60,850 nucleotides of DNA from Comamonadaceae bacterium (GCA_947454955.1 CANGLW010000014.1:1-60850); one strand, 5' to 3'; positions 45,735 through 55,930 are shown, numbered from the stretch's first letter. Notes: generated by a model from the letters alone, not told the origin. Numbers and translations are program-made.

Positions 45735-46618
45735 CGCAGGCGCAGCTTGAGCTCGCGTTGCATGCGCTGGGTGGCGATGCGGCGCGATTCATTCATGAAG
45801 CTCAGCACCATGGGCGAAACATGCTGGGCCATCTCGCTGCGCGGCACGCGCTTGGGGTGTGGCAGGCCATACAGGTCGGCCGCCTGCGTCATGTAGTCAC
45901 CCATCTTGAGCACCGAGCTGTCTGCCACGTTGTAAACCCTGCGATTACGCCCGCGCCACAGCGCTGCCAGGCACGCACGGGCCAGGTCATCTGAGTGGAT
46001 GTGGTTGGTGTAGACATCGTCGGCATCGGCCAGCACAGGCGTGCCGCGCAGCAAGCGATCACGCGGCGTGCCGCCTTCGCGGTCGGGGGCATAGATGCCG
46101 GGAATGCGCAGCACGCTCACCCGGGTACGGGTGGCCACCCCAGCACGCGCCAAGCTGCGTACCTGGCCTTCTGCATCCACCCGGCGCTGCGCGCGCGCGG
46201 TGGTGGCGTTCAGGGGTCGGGTTTCAGGCACCCAGTCGCCTGCGCAATCGCCATAGACACCGGTGGTGGAGCCATAGACCAAAGACATGGGCAAACCGCG
46301 TTGTCGCAAAGCTATCAGCAAATGGCGTGTGCGCGGGTCTTGCCGACCCTCCAGGGGTGGTGGGGCCAGGTGCACCACGCGGGTGGCCAGGCCAGCCAGG
46401 CGAGACAGTGTCGCTGGCGCATCCAAATTACCCAGCAAAGGTGTGATGCCCTGCGCACGCAACTCGCTTTGGCGCTGCGGGCTGGAGGTCAAGGCCAGCA
46501 CACGCAAACGGGATGCACGCGCCACACGCAGGCCCACATCGCCACAACCCACGATCAGCAGGCGTTCGCGGCGAAAGCGCGCAGGCAGCGCGCCCAGAGG
46601 GCTTTGGTTTGACGGCAA
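45689..46618 (-). CDS. NAD-dependent epimerase/dehydratase-like SDR
   Basis: The 309-residue protein has a Rossmann start RLLIVGCGDVGLRVARA and the YGSTTGVYGD strand-turn that carries the Ser of the extended SDR triad. The usual YxxxK is not obvious, so the catalytic status is uncertain. It resembles E. coli YeeZ in size and GCGDVG motif. The likely start is TTG at 46618; no good ATG lies before the Rossmann motif. It is divergent from the ferredoxin-reductase gene and overlaps the unknown gene at its 3' end. Confidence 0.82.
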   Translation of the reverse strand: MPSNQSPLGALPARFRRERLLIVGCGDVGLRVARASRLRVLALTSSPQRQSELRAQGITPLLGNLDAPATLSRLAGLATRVVHLAPPPLEGRQDPRTRHLLIALRQRGLPMSLVYGSTTGVYGDCAGDWVPETRPLNATTARAQRRVDAEGQVRSLARAGVATRTRVSVLRIPGIYAPDREGGTPRDRLLRGTPVLADADDVYTNHIHSDDLARACLAALWRGRNRRVYNVADSSVLKMGDYMTQAADLYGLPHPKRVPRSEMAQHVSPMVLSFMNESRRIATQRMQRELKLRLRYPEVWDGLRETSAK

Positions 46619-46652
46619 AATAACGACCTTTGCAAAACCCCAAGGATAAGAG

Positions 46653-47675
46653 ATGTCGTTCCAGATCAGTGTGCAACCCAGCGGCCGTCAATTTGAGGTG
46701 CTCTCGGGTGAAACCATCCTGGCCGCTGGCATCCGCCAAGGCATCGGCTTGCCCTACGGATGCAAAGACGGGGCGTGCGGCTCTTGCAAATGTAAAAAAA
46801 TCTCCGGCTCGGTGACCCACGGCGCCCACCAAAGCAAGGCCTTGAGCGCTGACGAAGAAGCCGCAGGCATGGTGCTGACCTGCTGCGCCCAGCCAGGTAG
46901 CGATGTGGTGTTGGAGTCGCGCCAAGTGACCGAAGCCGGGGCATTTGTGGTGCGCAAATTCCCGGTGCGGGTGATCACCTTGGAGAAAAAGTCTGACGAT
47001 GTGATGGTGGTGCAGTTGCAGCTGCCAGCCAATGACAGCTTTCAGTACCACGCGGGGCAGTATGTGGAATTTTTATTGCGTGATGGCGCGCGCCGCAGCT
47101 ACTCGATGGCCAATGCGCCTGCTGGCACCATGGAGCTGCACATTCGCCACATGCCAGGCGGCAAGTTCACCGACCATGTGTTCGGTGCCATGAAAGAAAA
47201 AGAAATTCTGCGCATCGAAGGGCCGTTTGGCAGTTTTTACCTGCGCGAAGAATCCACCAAGCCCATCGTGTTCCTGGCCTCAGGCACCGGCTTTGCGCCG
47301 ATCAAAGCCATCATCGAACACATGAAGCTCAAGAACATCCAACGCCCTGCGGTCTTGTACTGGGGCGGCCGACGCCCGGCCGATTTGTACTTGACCGACT
47401 GGCTGCAAGTGCAATTGGTTGAGCTGCCGAACCTGCGTTTTGTGCCGGTAGTCTCCGACGCATTGCCGCAAGACCAGTGGACGGGCCGAACCGGCTTTGT
47501 GCACCAAGCGGTGCTGCAAGACCTGCCCGACCTCTCGGGCCATCAGGTGTATGCGTGTGGCGCACCCATCGTGGTGGAGTCTGCCAAGCGGGATTTTGTG
47601 GCGCAAGCGCATTTGCCCGAAGACGAGTTCTTTGCCGACGCCTTCACCAGTGAGGCGGACAAAGCCGCGGCTTGA
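46653..47675 (+). CDS. 2Fe-2S ferredoxin/flavin reductase (CDP-6-deoxy-3,4-glucoseen reductase-like)
   Basis: The 340-residue protein has an N-terminal plant-type ferredoxin (CKDGACGSCKC plus a late Cys in LTCCAQP). An FAD domain (RSYSMANAP) and an NAD(P)H domain (GTGFAPIKAIIEHM) follow. The order is the reverse of the PDR-type enzyme at 9534. AscD-like proteins of this layout are widespread in betaproteobacteria that lack ascarylose synthesis, so the real electron acceptor is unknown. AAGGA precedes the ATG by 6 bases. Confidence 0.9.
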   Translation: MSFQISVQPSGRQFEVLSGETILAAGIRQGIGLPYGCKDGACGSCKCKKISGSVTHGAHQSKALSADEEAAGMVLTCCAQPGSDVVLESRQVTEAGAFVVRKFPVRVITLEKKSDDVMVVQLQLPANDSFQYHAGQYVEFLLRDGARRSYSMANAPAGTMELHIRHMPGGKFTDHVFGAMKEKEILRIEGPFGSFYLREESTKPIVFLASGTGFAPIKAIIEHMKLKNIQRPAVLYWGGRRPADLYLTDWLQVQLVELPNLRFVPVVSDALPQDQWTGRTGFVHQAVLQDLPDLSGHQVYACGAPIVVESAKRDFVAQAHLPEDEFFADAFTSEADKAAA

Positions 47676-47685
47676 ACCAGGCGCT

Positions 47686-48393
47686 TTAAGCCTCGCCCAA
47701 GTAGGCCTGACGCACAGCCGGGTCGTGCATCAGGTCTTGGGCTGGGCCACTCAGAGTGATGAGGCCGGTTTCCATCACATACGCGCGGTCAGCCAGGGCC
47801 AGGGCTCGGCTGGCGTTTTGTTCGACCAGCAAAATGGTCATGCCTTGCGCGCGCAGCTGGGCAATCACCTCGAAAATTTTGTCGACCATCAAGGGGCTCA
47901 AACCCATGGAAGGTTCGTCGAGCAACAACAACTCGGGGCGACTCATGAGTGCGCGGCCCATGGCCAGCATTTGCTGTTCACCACCACTGAGCGTGCCGGC
48001 CAACTGCGTACGCCGCTCTTGCAAGCGCGGAAACAGGGCGTACATCTGGGCCAGGTCTTGCAAGACTTCTTTGCTATCACTTCGGGAGTAAGCACCCATG
48101 CGCAGGTTCTCGTCGATGCTCATGCGGGCAAACACACCACGGCCCTCGGGCACCATGGCCAGGCCTTGGCCCACCAAGTCCCAAGCACCCTGCCCGGCCA
48201 CTGCTCGGTCTTTGAAACGCACCGCGCCCTCAAAGGCCAAGCTGGCAGTGATGGCCTTCATCGTGCTGGTTTTGCCCGCGCCGTTCGAGCCAATCAGACA
48301 CACCAGTTCGCCACGCTGAACCTCCAGGCTGATGCCTTTGACGGCTTGGATGCCGCCGTAATGCACACGCAGGTCTTGCACGCTGAGCATCAT
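47686..48393 (-). CDS. livF: Branched-chain amino acid ABC transporter ATPase LivF
   Basis: The 235-residue ATPase has Walker A GSNGAGKTST, signature LSGGEQQML and Walker B LLLLDEPSMGLSP. It is the second ATPase of a HAAT-type importer. It is last in livH-M-G-F, with four-base overlaps between successive genes, so the subunits are translationally coupled. Confidence 0.94.
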   Translation of the reverse strand: MMLSVQDLRVHYGGIQAVKGISLEVQRGELVCLIGSNGAGKTSTMKAITASLAFEGAVRFKDRAVAGQGAWDLVGQGLAMVPEGRGVFARMSIDENLRMGAYSRSDSKEVLQDLAQMYALFPRLQERRTQLAGTLSGGEQQMLAMGRALMSRPELLLLDEPSMGLSPLMVDKIFEVIAQLRAQGMTILLVEQNASRALALADRAYVMETGLITLSGPAQDLMHDPAVRQAYLGEA

Positions 48394-49157
48394 GCCGCTC
48401 CGTGGCCCAGGTAGGCCTCAATCACTCGCGGGTCGGCTTGCACCGCAGCGGGTGTGCCGTGCGCAATCACCTGCCCGTGGTCGAGCACGGTGACCTGGTC
48501 ACACAAACCCATCACCAGTTTCACGTCATGCTCAATCAAGAGCACCGTCACCCCGTCAGTGCGAATGCGCTCAATCAAAGCGCGCAGCTGTACTTTTTCA
48601 GACGCGTTCATGCCCGCGGCCGGTTCGTCCAAAGCCAGTAACTGCGGCTCGGTGGCCAGGGCACGCGCAATTTCCAGGCGGCGTTGATCGCCGTAACTCA
48701 AGGTGCGCGCAGTCACCCCTGCAAGATCTTCAATGCCCACATAGCGCAGCCAATGTTGGGCTTGCGCGCGGGTGTGGGCTTCCTCTTCCAAGAACTGTTT
48801 GGTTTTGAAAATGGCACCGAGTGCACCACTGCGCGTGCGCACATGGCGGCCCACCATCACGTTTTCCAGCGCGCTCATGTCGGCAAACAAGCGTATGTTT
48901 TGAAAGGTGCGCGCAATACCGGCACGCGCCACCTCATGCACCGCCTGCGGCCGATACGGCTGGCCTATCAATTCAAACTGCCCAACATCGGCTACCACCA
49001 AGCCGGTGATGACATTGAACAGCGTGGTTTTGCCTGCGCCATTCGGGCCAATCAAACCCGCCACCTGGCCACGCTCAATCTGCAAGCTGACCTCAGACAA
49101 AGCCTGCAAGCCACCAAAGCGCTTGGACACACCAGCTAGCTTGAGCAAGCTGCTCAT
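48390..49157 (-). CDS. livG: Branched-chain amino acid ABC transporter ATPase LivG
   Basis: The 255-residue ATPase has Walker A GPNGAGKTTLF. The LivG-specific insert IARTFQNIRLFADMSALENV, signature TLSYGDQRRLE and Walker B LLALDEPAAGMN follow. It pairs with LivF on the cytoplasmic side of the LivHM channel. Confidence 0.94.
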   Translation of the reverse strand: MSSLLKLAGVSKRFGGLQALSEVSLQIERGQVAGLIGPNGAGKTTLFNVITGLVVADVGQFELIGQPYRPQAVHEVARAGIARTFQNIRLFADMSALENVMVGRHVRTRSGALGAIFKTKQFLEEEAHTRAQAQHWLRYVGIEDLAGVTARTLSYGDQRRLEIARALATEPQLLALDEPAAGMNASEKVQLRALIERIRTDGVTVLLIEHDVKLVMGLCDQVTVLDHGQVIAHGTPAAVQADPRVIEAYLGHGAA

Positions 49158-50278
49158 GCCTGGCCCCCTGATGAAGTCGACACTTTAGGATGCTCTGATT
49201 TTGGTAGCGATTTCTTCATGCCAGGCTTGGGCCACAGGCCTTGCGGGCGCAAAAGCATGATGCTGATCATGGCCAAGGCAATGAGCAGCTGGCGCAAAAT
49301 GGCCGGGTCCAAACGCCCACCGGTCATGGCTTGCAAGGGTGAGGCCACATAACGCAGCACCTCAGGCAAAGCCGCCAGCAACACCGCGCCCAAAATGACG
49401 CCAGGCAAGTGGCCCATGCCACCGAGCACCACCATGGCCACGATCATCACCGACTCCATGAGGCTGAAAGACTCGGGCGAGATGAAACCCTGAAACGCAG
49501 CAAACAACACGCCCGACACGCCCCCGAAGGTGGCGCCCATGCCAAACGCCAAGAGCTTGAGGTTGCGGGTGTTGATGCCCATGGCTTTGGCGGCAATTTC
49601 ATCTTCACGGATCGCCATCCAAGCGCGGCCCACCCGCGAATCGGCCAAGCGCGCGCACACCACCACGCTGAGCACCACCAGCGCCAAAAACAAGTAGTAG
49701 TACAGCGTGACCGAGGCGAACTCCACGCCCCACACACTGAGCTTCTTGCCCAGGTTCAAGCCGAAAATTTGGATGCTGTCGATCTGCCCCAAGCCCTTGG
49801 GGCCGTTGGTGAGGTTGAGCGGGTGGTCCAGGTTGTTCAAAAACACGCGGATGATTTCACCAAAGCCCAAGGTGACGATGGCCAGGTAGTCGCCGCGCAA
49901 ACGCAGCGTGGGCGCGCCCAACAACACCCCCAGCACGCCCGCCAACACAGCAGCCAGCGGCAACACCAGCCACCACGCGATGTGCAGGCCTTGCGGGAAC
50001 ATCACCGCGATCCATGCAAAGGTGTCGGTGAGGTGCGGCGAAGCCAGCAGGCCAAAGATGTACGCACCCAAGGCAAAGAAAGCCACATAGCCCAGGTCCA
50101 ACAAACCCGCGTAACCCACCACCAGGTTCAAGCCCAAAGCCAGCAGCACATAGAGCAGAGCCATGTCGGCAATGCGCACCCAGGCGTTGCCAAAGCTTTG
50201 CAAGACCAAAGGCAAGATGAGCAGCAACACAGCGCCCAAGGCATACCGCCAGCGTGGTGGGATGCGCGCCATCATCAC
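49154..50278 (-). CDS. livM: Branched-chain amino acid ABC transporter permease LivM
   Basis: The 374-residue inner-membrane protein has about nine to ten hydrophobic segments and the LivM loops NLVVGYAGLLDLGYVAFFAL and NLTNGPKGL. The first codon is GTG (50278), overlapping the livH stop (GTGA); an ATG directly follows. The C-terminus has a short polar tail (KSLPKSEHPKVSTSSGGQA) whose codons include a 17-mer resembling the dispersed palindrome (49192-49208). Confidence 0.93.
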   Translation of the reverse strand: MMMARIPPRWRYALGAVLLLILPLVLQSFGNAWVRIADMALLYVLLALGLNLVVGYAGLLDLGYVAFFALGAYIFGLLASPHLTDTFAWIAVMFPQGLHIAWWLVLPLAAVLAGVLGVLLGAPTLRLRGDYLAIVTLGFGEIIRVFLNNLDHPLNLTNGPKGLGQIDSIQIFGLNLGKKLSVWGVEFASVTLYYYLFLALVVLSVVVCARLADSRVGRAWMAIREDEIAAKAMGINTRNLKLLAFGMGATFGGVSGVLFAAFQGFISPESFSLMESVMIVAMVVLGGMGHLPGVILGAVLLAALPEVLRYVASPLQAMTGGRLDPAILRQLLIALAMISIMLLRPQGLWPKPGMKKSLPKSEHPKVSTSSGGQA

Positions 50279-51204
50279 GCCCGATCCGCCACACGCTCAC
50301 CCAGCAAGCCCGAGGGCCGCAGCGTCAGCACAATGATGAGCACCACAAACGCCAAGATGTCCGCGTAGTGGCTGCCCAGCACGCCACCGGTGAGTTCACC
50401 CAAGTAGCCCGCACCGATGGACTCGATCAGCCCGAGCAACAAGCCCCCCACCACCGCACCACCCAAGTTGCCAATGCCGCCAAACACCGCGGCGGTGAAG
50501 GCTTTGAGGCCTGGCAAAAAGCCCATGCTGTGCTGCACCGTGCCGTAGTTGGCGGCCCACATCACACCGGCTGTGGCCGCCAGCACCGCGCCAATCGCAA
50601 AGGTCGCGGAGATCACCAGGTCAGGCTTGACCCCCATGAGGGCGGCCACCCGTGGATTCTCCGAAGTGGCGCGCATCGCCCGGCCCAAACGTGTGCCATG
50701 CACCAGCCACATGAGGGTGGCCAAAGCCACCGCGGTCACACCCAAAATCAAGACTTGGGTGGGCGTGATGACGGCCCCACCCAACTCAAGCGGCGTGGCG
50801 CTCAAGAGTGTGGGGAATGATTTGTAGTTGGGCTTCCAGATGATCATGGCCAGCGTTTGCAGCAAGATGGACATGCCCATGGCGGTGATCAGCGGTGCGA
50901 GTTTGGGGCTGTTGCGCAAAGGCCGGTAAGCCACTTTTTCAATCAGCACATTGAGCGCTGCAGCCGCCGCACAGGCCACCACCAAAGAAATCAGCAGCAC
51001 CAACCAGCCGGGCATGGCCGGCATCGCTTCTTGCAGCAAGCCAATGACCGTCCAGCTCACCAGCGCGCCCACCATCAGCACCTCGCCATGCGCGAAGTTG
51101 ATGAGGTTGATGATGCCGTACACCATGGTGTAGCCCAAGGCCACCAGCGCGTACATGCTCCCCAGCACCAGGCCGTTGATGATCTGTTGAAGCAGGGTGT
51201 CCAT
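50275..51204 (-). CDS. livH: Branched-chain amino acid ABC transporter permease LivH
   Basis: The 309-residue inner-membrane protein begins MDTLLQQIINGLVLGSMYAL and has NFAHGEVLMVGA and the GGIGNLGGAVVGG loop, all typical of LivH. It is the first liv gene here. No periplasmic binding protein gene is in the window. Its ATG overlaps the rarA stop by one base (TGATG), so rarA and the transporter may be on one mRNA. Confidence 0.94.
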   Translation of the reverse strand: MDTLLQQIINGLVLGSMYALVALGYTMVYGIINLINFAHGEVLMVGALVSWTVIGLLQEAMPAMPGWLVLLISLVVACAAAAALNVLIEKVAYRPLRNSPKLAPLITAMGMSILLQTLAMIIWKPNYKSFPTLLSATPLELGGAVITPTQVLILGVTAVALATLMWLVHGTRLGRAMRATSENPRVAALMGVKPDLVISATFAIGAVLAATAGVMWAANYGTVQHSMGFLPGLKAFTAAVFGGIGNLGGAVVGGLLLGLIESIGAGYLGELTGGVLGSHYADILAFVVLIIVLTLRPSGLLGERVADRA

Positions 51205-52523
51205 CAGGCTTTCCCGGCTTTGGTGTTGAGGTCGTGGAGCTGCCGCATTTTCTCGGCGATTTTGATCTCCAAGCCACGCTCCACCGGTTGGTAAAAATGC
51301 GGCGCGGCCATGCCCTCGGGCAGGTAGCGCTCACCGGCGGCAAAGGCGCCTTCTTCGTCATGCGCGTAGCGGTAGCCCTTGCCGTAGTCCAAGGTTTTCA
51401 TGAGCTGGGTGGGGGCGTTGCGTAAGTGCATGGGCACCGGGCGCGTGCCGTCTTTTTTCACCCAAGCTTTGGCCTGGTTGTAGGCCTTGTACACCGCGTT
51501 GGACTTAGGCGCGATGGCCAAATACACCACGCACTCGGCCAAAGCCAATTCGCCTTCGGGCGAACCCAGGCGTTCGTACACCTCGGTAGCGTCCAGCGCC
51601 AAACGCAAAGCACGCGGGTCGGCCAAGCCGATGTCTTCCGCGGCCATGCGGATGAGACGGCGCGCCAGGTAGCGCGGCTCTGCGCCACCATCGAGCATGC
51701 GCACCAGCCAGTAGAGGGCGGCATCGGGGTCGCTGCCGCGCACGCTTTTGTGCAGGGCGCTGATGGTGTCGTAAAACTGCTCGCCACCTTTGTCAAAACG
51801 ACGCAGCCGCTCGCCCAACACCTTGAGCATCCAGGCCTCGGTGATGCTGGCTTGGCGTTGCTGTTGCGCGGCCATCCACACGGTCTCTAAGGTGTTGAGC
51901 AAACGGCGCGCATCGCCGTCGGCATAGGCCACCAGTTTGTCGATGGCAGCAGCCTCCATCAAACCCTGCGCTTCAGAATCCGTAGCAAGACCCCCCAGTA
52001 AAACCAGGGCTTTGAGGACAATGTCTTTCAACACCTCTTCACCCAGGGGCTGCAGCACATACACCGCAGCGCGCGAGAGCAAGGCTGAGTTCACCTCAAA
52101 CGAAGGGTTCTCAGTGGTGGCACCCACAAAGGTGAACAAGCCACTTTCCACATGCGGCAAAAACGCGTCTTGCTGCGCTTTGTTGAAGCGGTGCACCTCG
52201 TCGACAAACACAATCGTGCTTTGGCCCTGAGCTTGGGCAAGCTGCGCTTGCTCTACTGCTTCGCGGATGTCTTTCACGCCACCCAAGACCGCGCTGATGC
52301 TGATGAACTGCGCGCCAAAGGCATGGGCCATCAAGCGGGCGATCGTGGTTTTACCCACCCCAGGTGGCCCCCACAAAATGCAGCTGTGCGGCTGCCCCGA
52401 CTCAAAGGCCAGGCGCAGGGGCATGTCAGCCCCCAGCACCTGGTCTTGCCCCACCACCTCACCCAGGGTCTGCGGGCGCATGCGCTCGGCCAGGGGTTGG
52501 TAGGGCTTGTTGACGGAACTCAT
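51204..52523 (-). CDS. rarA: Replication-associated recombination protein RarA (MgsA)
   Basis: The 439-residue AAA+ ATPase related to clamp-loader subunits has Walker A WGPPGVGKTTIARL and Walker B TIVFVDEVHRFNK. The sensor is FVGATTENPSFEVN and a C-terminal tetramerisation domain follows. It acts at stalled forks with SSB and RecA. The ATG has no Shine-Dalgarno sequence; TAAAAT lies 6 bases upstream. A 17-mer at 51970 lies in a variable linker (LATDSEA). Confidence 0.94.
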   Translation of the reverse strand: MSSVNKPYQPLAERMRPQTLGEVVGQDQVLGADMPLRLAFESGQPHSCILWGPPGVGKTTIARLMAHAFGAQFISISAVLGGVKDIREAVEQAQLAQAQGQSTIVFVDEVHRFNKAQQDAFLPHVESGLFTFVGATTENPSFEVNSALLSRAAVYVLQPLGEEVLKDIVLKALVLLGGLATDSEAQGLMEAAAIDKLVAYADGDARRLLNTLETVWMAAQQQRQASITEAWMLKVLGERLRRFDKGGEQFYDTISALHKSVRGSDPDAALYWLVRMLDGGAEPRYLARRLIRMAAEDIGLADPRALRLALDATEVYERLGSPEGELALAECVVYLAIAPKSNAVYKAYNQAKAWVKKDGTRPVPMHLRNAPTQLMKTLDYGKGYRYAHDEEGAFAAGERYLPEGMAAPHFYQPVERGLEIKIAEKMRQLHDLNTKAGKA

Positions 52524-52529
52524 GGTTTG

Positions 52530-52535
52530 ATTTTA
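52530..52535 (-). promoter_or_regulatory. TAAAAT box 6 bases before rarA ATG
   Basis: On the minus strand TAAAATCAAACC-ATG. It differs in one base from the 15 bases at the tusA start. It is a candidate -10 box for a leaderless transcript. Confidence 0.5.
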
Positions 52536-52598
52536 GGGGTGCGGCTCATCTGTCGCCCGGAATCGGGTATCGTGTGACCATTACTTTGAAGGACGCCC

Positions 52599-52811
52599 GT
52601 GGCCAAGCCCAATTACTCTTACGAAAAACGCCAGCGCGAACTGGAAAAAAAGAAAAAGAAGGAAGAGAAGGCTGCACGCAAAGCGGCAGGCGGCGACGCT
52701 GGGCACGAGACTTCAGAAGCAGGTGAAGGCTTGCAGCAAGACAGCGAGCAAGCGTCTACTGAATCCACAACAGCACCCACAAGCGACGCATCACCACCCG
52801 GCGCTGCCTGA
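52599..52811 (+). CDS. Small conserved-looking basic/acidic protein
   Basis: The 70-residue protein starts with GTG after AAGGAC, a good ribosome binding site. Its N-terminal third is strongly charged (YEKRQRELEKKKKKEEKAARK), a likely helix or nucleic-acid binding tail. The rest is Ser/Thr/Ala/Glu-rich and probably disordered. I recall similar short proteins beginning MAKPNYxYEKRQ in Burkholderiales, without known function. It is convergent with lolA. Confidence 0.7.
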   Translation: MAKPNYSYEKRQRELEKKKKKEEKAARKAAGGDAGHETSEAGEGLQQDSEQASTESTTAPTSDASPPGAA

Positions 52812-52823
52812 AGCCCCAAGCGT

Positions 52824-53459
52824 TTAAGGCCGGATGATGTCGGCCCCTTTGGGGGGCGTGAACACAAACGCATCCGCCGCCAATTTGGGGTTGAGGTCCA
52901 TGGCCTTGAAGTTGAGCACCGAGCGCTGAGCAAAGTTATCGGTCATCTCCAGCACCTTGATCGCGCCATCGGCAAAACCCAAACGGATGCTTTGCAAAGC
53001 CCCTTCACGTACTTTGGGCGTGGCTTGCACCCATTGCAGGCCATCACGATCGGGCGCGGCTTGCAGGCTGAAGTGCTGCTGCAAAGCCTGAAGGTCCGGC
53101 GCTGAGGCAATCAAAGCGGCGGGCGTGCTGCCCAGCACCTCGGCCTGTTTGCGCGCGGTCACCTGGTTCAAGTCCGCATCAAACAACCACAGGGTTTGGC
53201 CATCGCCCACGATGGTTTGCTCAAAGGGTTTGCGGTACACAAACTTGAAACGGTTCGGGCGGGCAAATTCAAAACTGCCACTCGAGGTGCGCACGCGCGG
53301 CGCCTGGCCTTCTTTGGCGGGCGAAGTCACGGTTTGGGTGAATTCGGCACGGCCGCTTTGCACCGTGCTGACAAATTTCTCTAGGCTTTTAAGGCCATCA
53401 GCCCATGCGGGGCAAACAGCAAGCGCTATCAAAAAAGGAGCAAGTAAACGCAACATCAT
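52824..53459 (-). CDS. lolA: Outer-membrane lipoprotein carrier protein LolA
   Basis: The 211-residue protein has a signal peptide ([16 protein letters not shown]). The LolA fold shows [29 protein letters not shown] and [17 protein letters not shown]. It carries lipoproteins across the periplasm to LolB (encoded at 20540). It overlaps the ftsK stop by four bases, an ftsK-lolA coupling seen in many proteobacteria. The signal-peptide codons contain a 17-mer of the palindrome family. Confidence 0.94.
   Translation of the reverse strand: MMLRLLAPFLIALAVCPAWADGLKSLEKFVSTVQSGRAEFTQTVTSPAKEGQAPRVRTSSGSFEFARPNRFKFVYRKPFEQTIVGDGQTLWLFDADLNQVTARKQAEVLGSTPAALIASAPDLQALQQHFSLQAAPDRDGLQWVQATPKVREGALQSIRLGFADGAIKVLEMTDNFAQRSVLNFKAMDLNPKLAADAFVFTPPKGADIIRP
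53425..53441. repeat. 17-bp palindrome family member inside the lolA signal sequence
   Basis: GCTATCAAAAAAGGAGC on the plus strand (minus: GCTCCTTTTTTGATAGC). It encodes APFLIA of the signal peptide. Confidence 0.45.
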
Positions 53460-55783
53460 TCAGCGCGGGTGGGCACCAGAATTTCGCGCTGGCCGCTGCC
53501 GCTCATGGCGCTGACCAAGCCGGCCTTTTCCATGTCTTCCACCAAACGGGCAGCGCGGTTGTAACCAATCTTGAGGTGACGCTGCACCAGCGAGATGCTG
53601 GCCTTGCGGTTTTTCAAGACCACTTCCACCGCCTGGTCGTACATCGGGTCTTTTTCACCACCGGCTTCACCATCGATGCCACCATCTTCACCGTCCACCG
53701 TGCCGCCTTCAAGCACGCCGTCGATGTAGTCAGGCTCGCCCTGGCTCTTGAGGTAGTTCACCACGCGGTGCACTTCTTCGTCGCTCACAAAGGCGCCGTG
53801 CACACGCACTGGCAAGCCGGTGCCGCTGGCCATGTAGAGCATGTCGCCCATGCCCAGCAAGGCCTCTGCACCCATCTGGTCGAGGATGGTGCGCGAATCA
53901 ATTTTGCTGCTCACCTGAAACGCGATACGCGTGGGAATGTTGGCCTTGATGAGGCCGGTGATCACATCCACGCTCGGGCGCTGGGTGGCCAAAATCAAGT
54001 GAATCCCCGCAGCACGCGCCTTTTGCGCCAAGCGGGCGATGAGCTCTTCAATTTTCTTGCCCACCACCATCATCAGGTCGGCCAACTCGTCAATCACCAC
54101 CACGATGTGGGGCAAACGCTGCAGCGGTTCGGGGCTCTCAGGCGTGAGGCTGAAGGGGTTGTAGATGAACTCTTCGCGCGCGGCGGCGTCGTCAATCTTG
54201 GTGTTGTAGCCGGCCAGGTTACGAACACCGAGCTTGCTCATCAATTTGTAGCGCTTCTCCATCTCGGCCACGCACCAGTTCAGGCCATTGGCGGCCTGCT
54301 TCATGTCGGTGACCACGGGGGCAAGCAGGTGCGGGATGCCTTCGTACACACTCATCTCGAGCATCTTGGGGTCGATCATGAGCAGGCGCACATCGCGCGC
54401 CTCAGCCTTGTAGAGCAAGCTCAAAATCATGGCGTTGATACCCACCGACTTGCCCGAACCGGTGGTACCAGCCACCAGCACGTGCGGCATTTTGGCCAGG
54501 TCAGCCACCACCGGGTTGCCCACAATGTCTTTGCCCAGGCCCATGGTGAGCATGGACTTGGCTTCGTTGTACACACCAGAGCCCAGAATTTCGCTCAAGC
54601 GAATGCTTTGGCGCTTGGCGTTGGGCAGCTCCAAGGCCATGGTGGTTTTGCCGGGGATGGTTTCCACCACGCGGATCGAGACCAGGCTGAGTGAACGCGC
54701 CAAGTCTTTGGCCAGGTTCACAATTTGCGAGCCCTTCACACCGGTGGCAGGCTCGATCTCGTAACGGGTGATCACAGGGCCGGGCTGGGCCAGCACCACA
54801 CGCACTTCCACGCCGAAGTCTTTGAGCTTTTTCTCAATGAGGCGGCTGGTCATTTCCAGCGTTTCAGGTGCCACGGTTTCCTGGCGGCTTTGCGCGCCGT
54901 CGAGCAAATCGACCTGCGGCAAACGCGAGTCGGGCATTTCCGAGAACAGCGGCTTTTGGCGCTCTTTGGCCACGCGCTCGCTGGGCTGAATGTCCACCAG
55001 CACCGGCTCGATGAGCACGGGCACAGGCGCGGGCTCTGGGGCCTCTTCACGTTGGATCAGCACCACCTCTTCGCGCTCACGCAGGGCTTGTTGGCCCAGG
55101 GCGAGGTCTTCGGCGATCTCACGCTTTTGGCGGAAGGAGGCGATGAAGTCGTCAATCATTTCACCCAGACGCTCTGCAGCTTGCGCCCAAGAAAAACGGA
55201 ACACCCAAGACATGCCCACCAGCCCCAAGCCGATGGCCACCAGGGCCGAGCCTGAAAAGCCTAACCAGCGCACGCTCAGTGGCCCGAGCAAATAACCCAG
55301 CACACCACCGCCATGGCCGGGCAAACGCGCTTCCAGGCTGTAAAAACGCGCCCATTCAATCATGGCGCTGGCACTGAGCAACAGCGCCAAGCCCACCCAA
55401 AAACCGACACGGCCGTGCATGAGTGTGTGCCAACGGCCCTGCGGCTCTTCGCTCACCTCTTCACCGCGCAACCAAATGGCCAAAGCTTTGAGCCAGGCGC
55501 GGCCACAGGCCAAGAAAAACCACCACACCGAGTAGCCAAACAGGTAATAGCTGGCGTCTGCCAACCACGCACCCAAACGCCCGGCCAGGTTGTGGGGCGC
55601 ACCGCCCTGCCCAGAGGTGGACCAAGCCGCGTCGTGCAAAGAGTAGGTGGCCAGGGACATGAACCACAGCACCAGGCCGACCAGGGAAACAATGAGCAGC
55701 AGTTCATGCACAAAACGGCTCAGGCCGGTGCGCGGCACCTCGGGGGGTGCGTCGTTGCTCAGGGTGTGGATGGAATAAGTCAT
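53456..55783 (-). CDS. ftsK: DNA translocase FtsK
   Basis: The 775-residue protein has about four N-terminal membrane helices and a short linker of roughly 120 residues. The motor domain has Walker [17 protein letters not shown] and Walker [19 protein letters not shown]-terminal gamma domain ([20 protein letters not shown]) reads KOPS. It pumps chromosome ends through the septum. It is shorter than E. coli FtsK (1329) because the linker is brief. It is divergent from trxB. Confidence 0.95.
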   Translation of the reverse strand: MTYSIHTLSNDAPPEVPRTGLSRFVHELLLIVSLVGLVLWFMSLATYSLHDAAWSTSGQGGAPHNLAGRLGAWLADASYYLFGYSVWWFFLACGRAWLKALAIWLRGEEVSEEPQGRWHTLMHGRVGFWVGLALLLSASAMIEWARFYSLEARLPGHGGGVLGYLLGPLSVRWLGFSGSALVAIGLGLVGMSWVFRFSWAQAAERLGEMIDDFIASFRQKREIAEDLALGQQALREREEVVLIQREEAPEPAPVPVLIEPVLVDIQPSERVAKERQKPLFSEMPDSRLPQVDLLDGAQSRQETVAPETLEMTSRLIEKKLKDFGVEVRVVLAQPGPVITRYEIEPATGVKGSQIVNLAKDLARSLSLVSIRVVETIPGKTTMALELPNAKRQSIRLSEILGSGVYNEAKSMLTMGLGKDIVGNPVVADLAKMPHVLVAGTTGSGKSVGINAMILSLLYKAEARDVRLLMIDPKMLEMSVYEGIPHLLAPVVTDMKQAANGLNWCVAEMEKRYKLMSKLGVRNLAGYNTKIDDAAAREEFIYNPFSLTPESPEPLQRLPHIVVVIDELADLMMVVGKKIEELIARLAQKARAAGIHLILATQRPSVDVITGLIKANIPTRIAFQVSSKIDSRTILDQMGAEALLGMGDMLYMASGTGLPVRVHGAFVSDEEVHRVVNYLKSQGEPDYIDGVLEGGTVDGEDGGIDGEAGGEKDPMYDQAVEVVLKNRKASISLVQRHLKIGYNRAARLVEDMEKAGLVSAMSGSGQREILVPTRAE

Positions 55784-55930
55784 AGGCTAGGCAAGAGCTT
55801 AACGCATCATTTCTAGCATTTCATCTCTGGCGTGGGACTGTTTTTGACGGGTCAGCGACTTGCATCATCACCTGCCTAGCCAGATGGTCAAGGCATTAGC
55901 CCCAAGGCACAGGCCGGGGCCGCAAATTCT

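Noticed and set aside
54236..54252. A further 17-mer GCT-N11-AGC in ftsK
   Set aside because: It encodes [12 protein letters not shown], a strongly conserved FtsK stretch, so protein constraint explains it.
53405..54694. Long plus-strand open frame opposite ftsK and lolA
   Set aside because: Antisense shadow of ftsK. No ribosome binding site, no recognisable motif.
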